A stretch of 64,000 bases of DNA from Tubiluchus corallicola. Taxonomy: Eukaryota; Priapulida; Priapulimorpha; Priapulimorphida; Tubiluchidae. The stretch spans positions 223,694 to 287,693 of the forward strand of contig JAQGDQ010000164.1 of the NCBI GenBank assembly GCA_030141605.1. Direction: 5' to 3'. Position 1 is the first letter of the stretch; each line of letters opens with the position of its first letter. Below, one piece after another: positions 60,201 through 64,000 of the stretch. The notes under the pieces are model-generated. The model did no database searches. It had not been told where the DNA came from and saw only the letters and a program-made list of their open reading frames with translations. The position numbers were made by a program, and so were the translations under genes.

Positions 60201-60617
60201 GCAGTTTGGCAGCTTTGCACATGTTGCGAGTTGCTATGACACCGGGATGCTGTGCAGCGTTGTTTATTTATGCTCTTCTCTCCTCCGGTAGGATGTTTCA
60301 GTCTCAGCTGTTCAGGGGAATCTCTGTCAAAACTAACCAACATATTCATTAAGCGTGGCCAAAAATAACAAAGTGTTCATGCAGGGCATTTGGTGGGAAG
60401 AGAAAGGGAATCAGCGAAAAACAAAAGCTTTCATTCATAAATTAATTTTAGACAATTTCAATGTACGTAGTACTAAGTACAGTTGCAGTTGCCACTTTGC
60501 CATAAGAGTACATGGCTTGCAGTAATTGTGGCATTGTGAATGCAAGATACCAAACTGTTGAGAATTTTTTACCATGAATTTCATCATTCCTTTCACAAAC
60601 TTGTTTTTTTAAGAAAT

Positions 60618-60672
60618 AGTAATAATAATAATAATAACAAAAAGAAGAAGAAGAAAAAAGAATAACAATAAT
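60618..60672. repeat. aat/aag microsatellite
   Basis: Mixed aat, aac and aag units. Confidence 0.9.
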
Positions 60673-62498
60673 AGTTTTTTAAGTGCACTATATAAAAGTT
60701 ATCTCGGCACACTTTACACAAAATACACTTAACGTTACATTACGAGAAAAGAACACCGCATGATGTAAAGTAAAATGCATAAATTGTTAAAGCGATTTTA
60801 ACATGACTTCCTCCAGGTTTAGTGTACTTTAAAACAGCTGATTCCAAGGGAGTATTACACATCAATAGACTGATTACTTATGTTAAAATTTTTCCAATGT
60901 CACACACAAGTTTCTGTTACATCATCTTCTTTTGGTGGTCCATGATGTATATTTTTCACTACAGCTAGTTGGTGACTTATCGTGCAAACCAAAATACACA
61001 AAAGGATGCAAATAGGAGGGATGCGGCTGATGAGATTTGTGTAATTATCTGTGTTGCTGTTGCTGCTGCCTTAGATTACTCATGACAAGGATGAGTCAGG
61101 TTTATTATCTCTGAAGAGGGACTATTAATCTAGGATTTAGATGCGGTGAATTATGGCTTAACTTGTGTGATGTGTCATCCATTAAAAGAACAAAGCTGAT
61201 TATGCCATTTGGGAATGAAACTGGCTGCTCATACTAAGCTCCACAGACCTACATTTTTTTTAATTGGGCATCTTGACAATGTAAGCAAATGTAGGCAGCA
61301 TTAAATTTATGTAAGGTTACTTGACTGAATTGTTTATTGACTTTTCTTCTTTTGAATTACAAATGCAAATAAACCTGGAACTTGTTGAAGCTATGAAATG
61401 AAAACAAGTATATCCAATACAGCCAGGACAAGAAATACTCAATTTTTATACGATATTATGTGCAATAAGTAAGGTTGGAATTACAGTTTAGGCAATGGGC
61501 TTTTACAAAAGTGGTATTTTAATTAAGGTTGCCATTGCTAATAAAAAGTGTAATGATGTCTAATTTGATGGCTCTAATACTCCAAATTGGCGAGGAATTA
61601 TAAGCATAGCGGCTTCCCACAAATACTGGTTCAAGTTTCTTCCCGGGTTTATCATGCACGGGCTTATTTAGAGATTATTTGCCAGTTCTTTGCAGCTGTT
61701 TGGATTTGGAGAGGATTTTAAAAGCAGTTTGAAGTAAGCCTTAAGTGCTGATTTGAAGCATCATGCTACAGCGGCCTTGTAAGACTGATAAAAATAGACT
61801 AGCTGCAGTTTTTTACGTCTTCAACCACAAGATGCATGCTGGAGTTAATCCGAGTTGATCTCGTACAGCCATTCCAAAAAATGTCGCACTTCTAAGTGGG
61901 CATTGTACTGACAGCACTTCGCCATCTATGTACGGGAGGTTTGCCCCCTATGTTTTAAAAATATGAACATTCAAAGATAACCTATGAAATGTGTGCATTT
62001 CTTTTAAATAGTCGTAGAATTTGTGAAATGTGCAACAAAATGATGTCTGACATACTGTCAAACTTAATTCAAAAGCGCATTCTAGTTCATTTGGGATTAC
62101 CTTTGCTCATAAAAGTAACTTTTTAAAAAAATTCCTAAATCCTTGTATCTGTTTTGCGTAGTAATGTGCACAACGTGTAATTTCTTTAATCAGGCCTCCT
62201 GCTTCGGGTAACATGGTGCAATTTTCTCAACTGCCTGTTTACTCCCAATTTCACTGTTATTGTCCACTATCAGGAAATGCCATCTATTGTTAGATGAGGA
62301 AAACGTTTAGAAAACTTGTTATAGAAATGAATGAGCTTTTGCTACAGCAACATCTTGAGAAACACGAATACGCATTGTTGACAAAACTCTGGACTTTAAA
62401 GGGCTCATTGTTGATGCTGAGTCACACTCAAATTGGTCTATTACGGCTTTAGAAAAAATTTTCTGACAACCATTGAGCACGTTTTCCTTCTATTTCAG

Positions 62499-62636
62499 TA
62501 AGAAGAATAAAGTGGCGTCCATTTCGTCAGAAAGCCTGACCATTTTACCTCAGCTAACCTCGCTGGATTTGGAAGGGAACCATGTTGAAAATGTCACATC
62601 CGGTTTGTTTGTGAATGGAAGTCGACTAGAAAGTTT
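62499..62636 (+). CDS. LRIG-family gene, exon 4: two LRRs
   Basis: 138 bp, 46 codons, phase 2 to phase 2. KKNKVASISSESLTILPQLT, then SLDLEGNHVENVTSGLF and NGSRLESL. Two sequons (NVT, NGS) fit an extracellular position. It corresponds to the LRIG exon that carries two LRRs. Confidence 0.92.
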
Positions 62637-63077
62637 GTAAGTGTTCGAAAAAGCAAGGCTGACTGTTTGTGCATTATTTTTATAGCCAGAAGCACTCTTT
62701 TTTGCATTTTTGCCTGTAGAATGGCAAATCTGAAATAACATTATTTGCACTTGCAAAGATCCTGTGATCACTTTTGGGTTGTTAGTTACCGGTATTTAAA
62801 TTTCTGCTCCTGGTATTAGGTATTATTTTTATTATTAATTTCATATTACTTAACTGTTTTTTTGTTAGTTTTTTGCATTCTTAGCAATTTAAGTGTTGAA
62901 ATGACATGTTCCGCTTTTTGGCCCACGTTTTACAATTTGTATTTTACAAAGGTATATTTTTCGATATTTACAATGTTTTTGATATTAGTAGTAACAGAAA
63001 TCGACGGTAAATTCAACTTGTGGGCAACTTGCATTCCTTTTTTGACATCTGAAAATGTCTTTTCTTTTTAATCTCAG

Positions 63078-63227
63078 AATCCTCAGCAGAAATCGAATAA
63101 AGCATTTCAGCAGCTACAGCTTTGATAACCTGACACGTTTGGAGGTGCTGAAGTTAAACAGGAACGAGATAGGCCATCTAGCAAAGGATGATCACTTGTT
63201 TGCAGGCTTGTCCAAACTCAAGACACT
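63078..63227 (+). CDS. LRIG-family gene, exon 5: two LRRs
   Basis: 150 bp, 50 codons, phase 2 to phase 2. ILSRNRIKHFSSYSFDNLTR, then LEVLKLNRNEIGHLAKDDHL and FAGLSKLKTL. The extra residues around KDDH make it slightly longer than two standard repeats. A sequon (NLT) is present. Confidence 0.92.
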
Positions 63228-63434
63228 GTAAGTTTCATTGTCAGTTGCCAGTTAAGCAGCATTTGTTCAGGCTAACGTTTTGGTTGATCTGGATAAATTA
63301 ATGAATGGCTTATTTTTTTCTATCTGAAAATTACACCGCTAATATTAGTTTAGCTGCCGGAATGGGTGATGTGCTCAATTTTGTGGGATACAAGAGATGA
63401 ACTAGTAATCTACTTGTTGTTGTTTGGACAAAGA

Positions 63435-63495
63435 TTAAGTAAAGTAAAGTAAATAAAAAAGTAAAGTAAGCAAAAAAGCAAAAGTAAAGTAAAAA
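63435..63495. repeat. agtaa-rich simple repeat in intron 5
   Basis: Degenerate tandem aagta units. Confidence 0.85.
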
Positions 63496-63688
63496 AACTG
63501 GCTCGTGTCATTTGAAAAGTTTTAAAACTTGTTTGAAAAGTTGATTATATTGAAATTTATCACAGTTTTGAATTACATACGATCTTTTTTACTGCATGTT
63601 TTTATAAAATATTAAAGCCAACTTTTTGTAGGCGGCAGTGTTGTTATATTACAGCGTCAAACGCCAATGTTATCTTTGTGTATTGCAG

Positions 63689-63832
63689 AGAGTTGAGTAG
63701 AAACGACATTACGGAGATCGAGGGCTTGACGTTTCAAGGTTTGAATAGTTTACACGTACTTAAACTGAAGCATAATAAGATCAGTACCCTACACGACGGC
63801 GCCTTTTTTGGGTTGGATAAACTTCAAACTTT
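63689..63832 (+). CDS. LRIG-family gene, exon 6: two LRRs
   Basis: 144 bp, 48 codons, phase 2 to phase 2. [20 protein letters not shown], then [19 protein letters not shown] and FGLDKLQTL. The segment [11 protein letters not shown] and the DGAF-x-GL that follows are the most conserved part of the LRIG ectodomain and make the family call firm. The donor is TTgtaagt at 63833. The gene continues to the right: no stop and no LRR C-terminal cap in the window. Confidence 0.94.
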
Positions 63833-64000
63833 GTAAGTGTGCTCTTTTGTTTACACGCATTTATTAATTAAATATTTGTTTAGCTGATTTCTCACTTAGA
63901 ACTGTATTGCTCTGTTGTGATTTTATTCCTTACAGGAGATAAACGTCTTACGTATAGCGAAAGATATCACATGTTGATATTTGAACTCGTCAAACGTTTT

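Larger units (their letters stand above)
54620..62498 (+). other. LRIG-type gene, intron 3 (7.9 kb)
   Basis: Donor gtaagt at 54620, acceptor ctatttcag at 62498. Contents are an aac-rich run at 54848-54935, a (TG/GC)n tract at 54988-55035 and an unrecognised minus frame at 56629-56976. Also present are a hammerhead-like fold at 57241-57272, an aat/aag tract at 60618-60665, and higher-GC islands at 58.1-58.4, 60.0-60.35 and 61.05-61.25 kb. Confidence 0.85.

Noticed and set aside
63937-63982. Possible seventh LRIG exon after ttccttacag near 63937
   Set aside because: The phase-2 reading gives a few residues without LRR pattern and then a TGA; the next true exon should lie beyond the window.

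Overview
The window is a low-GC, intron-rich, repeat-rich piece of an animal genome. The evidence is canonical GT-AG introns, one leucine-rich repeat per exon in an LRIG-type gene, several non-LTR retrotransposon relics, tRNA-like SINEs and satellite arrays. No bacterial gene layout, rRNA gene or CRISPR array was seen. The content suggests an invertebrate metazoan; I cannot name the phylum from sequence alone. Most of the 60-110 codon open frames here are chance frames and are not annotated.

Layout. 1-4140 is a satellite array of about 786-bp monomers with a 2359-bp higher-order period, interrupted by a 100-N gap. 4.1-8.6 kb holds old repeat debris and a perfectly regular 32-bp minisatellite of 24 units. 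9.5-11.0 kb carries, on the minus strand, an intronless and broken glycogenin-like sequence preceded by a SAP-like fragment. 11.3-16.0 kb is a direct tandem duplication of a LINE reverse transcriptase fragment plus its flanks. 16.5-18.1 kb and 18.85-19.7 kb hold two more degenerate LINEs. 18.5-32.6 kb contains eight related minus-strand modules with CRE-like and X-box-half-site motifs next to short exon-like sequences; this is the least explained structure in the window. 34.1 kb has one clean exon of an FGD-type RhoGEF/PH protein. 36.8-39.3 kb is a complete two-exon minus-strand gene for a two-pass membrane protein with a C-terminal PPxY motif. 43.3 kb to the right edge is the 5' part of an LRIG-family gene (six exons, 251 codons, no stop, continuing beyond the window), with introns of 10.3 and 7.9 kb.

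Functional reading. Only three host loci are well supported: the LRIG-type receptor regulator, the PPxY two-pass membrane protein and the FGD-like exon. They sit head-to-head or nested rather than in any operon-like arrangement. Everything left of about 33 kb looks like repeat-driven sequence plus the unexplained module cluster. Identifications rest on reading motifs by eye; no database search was run.
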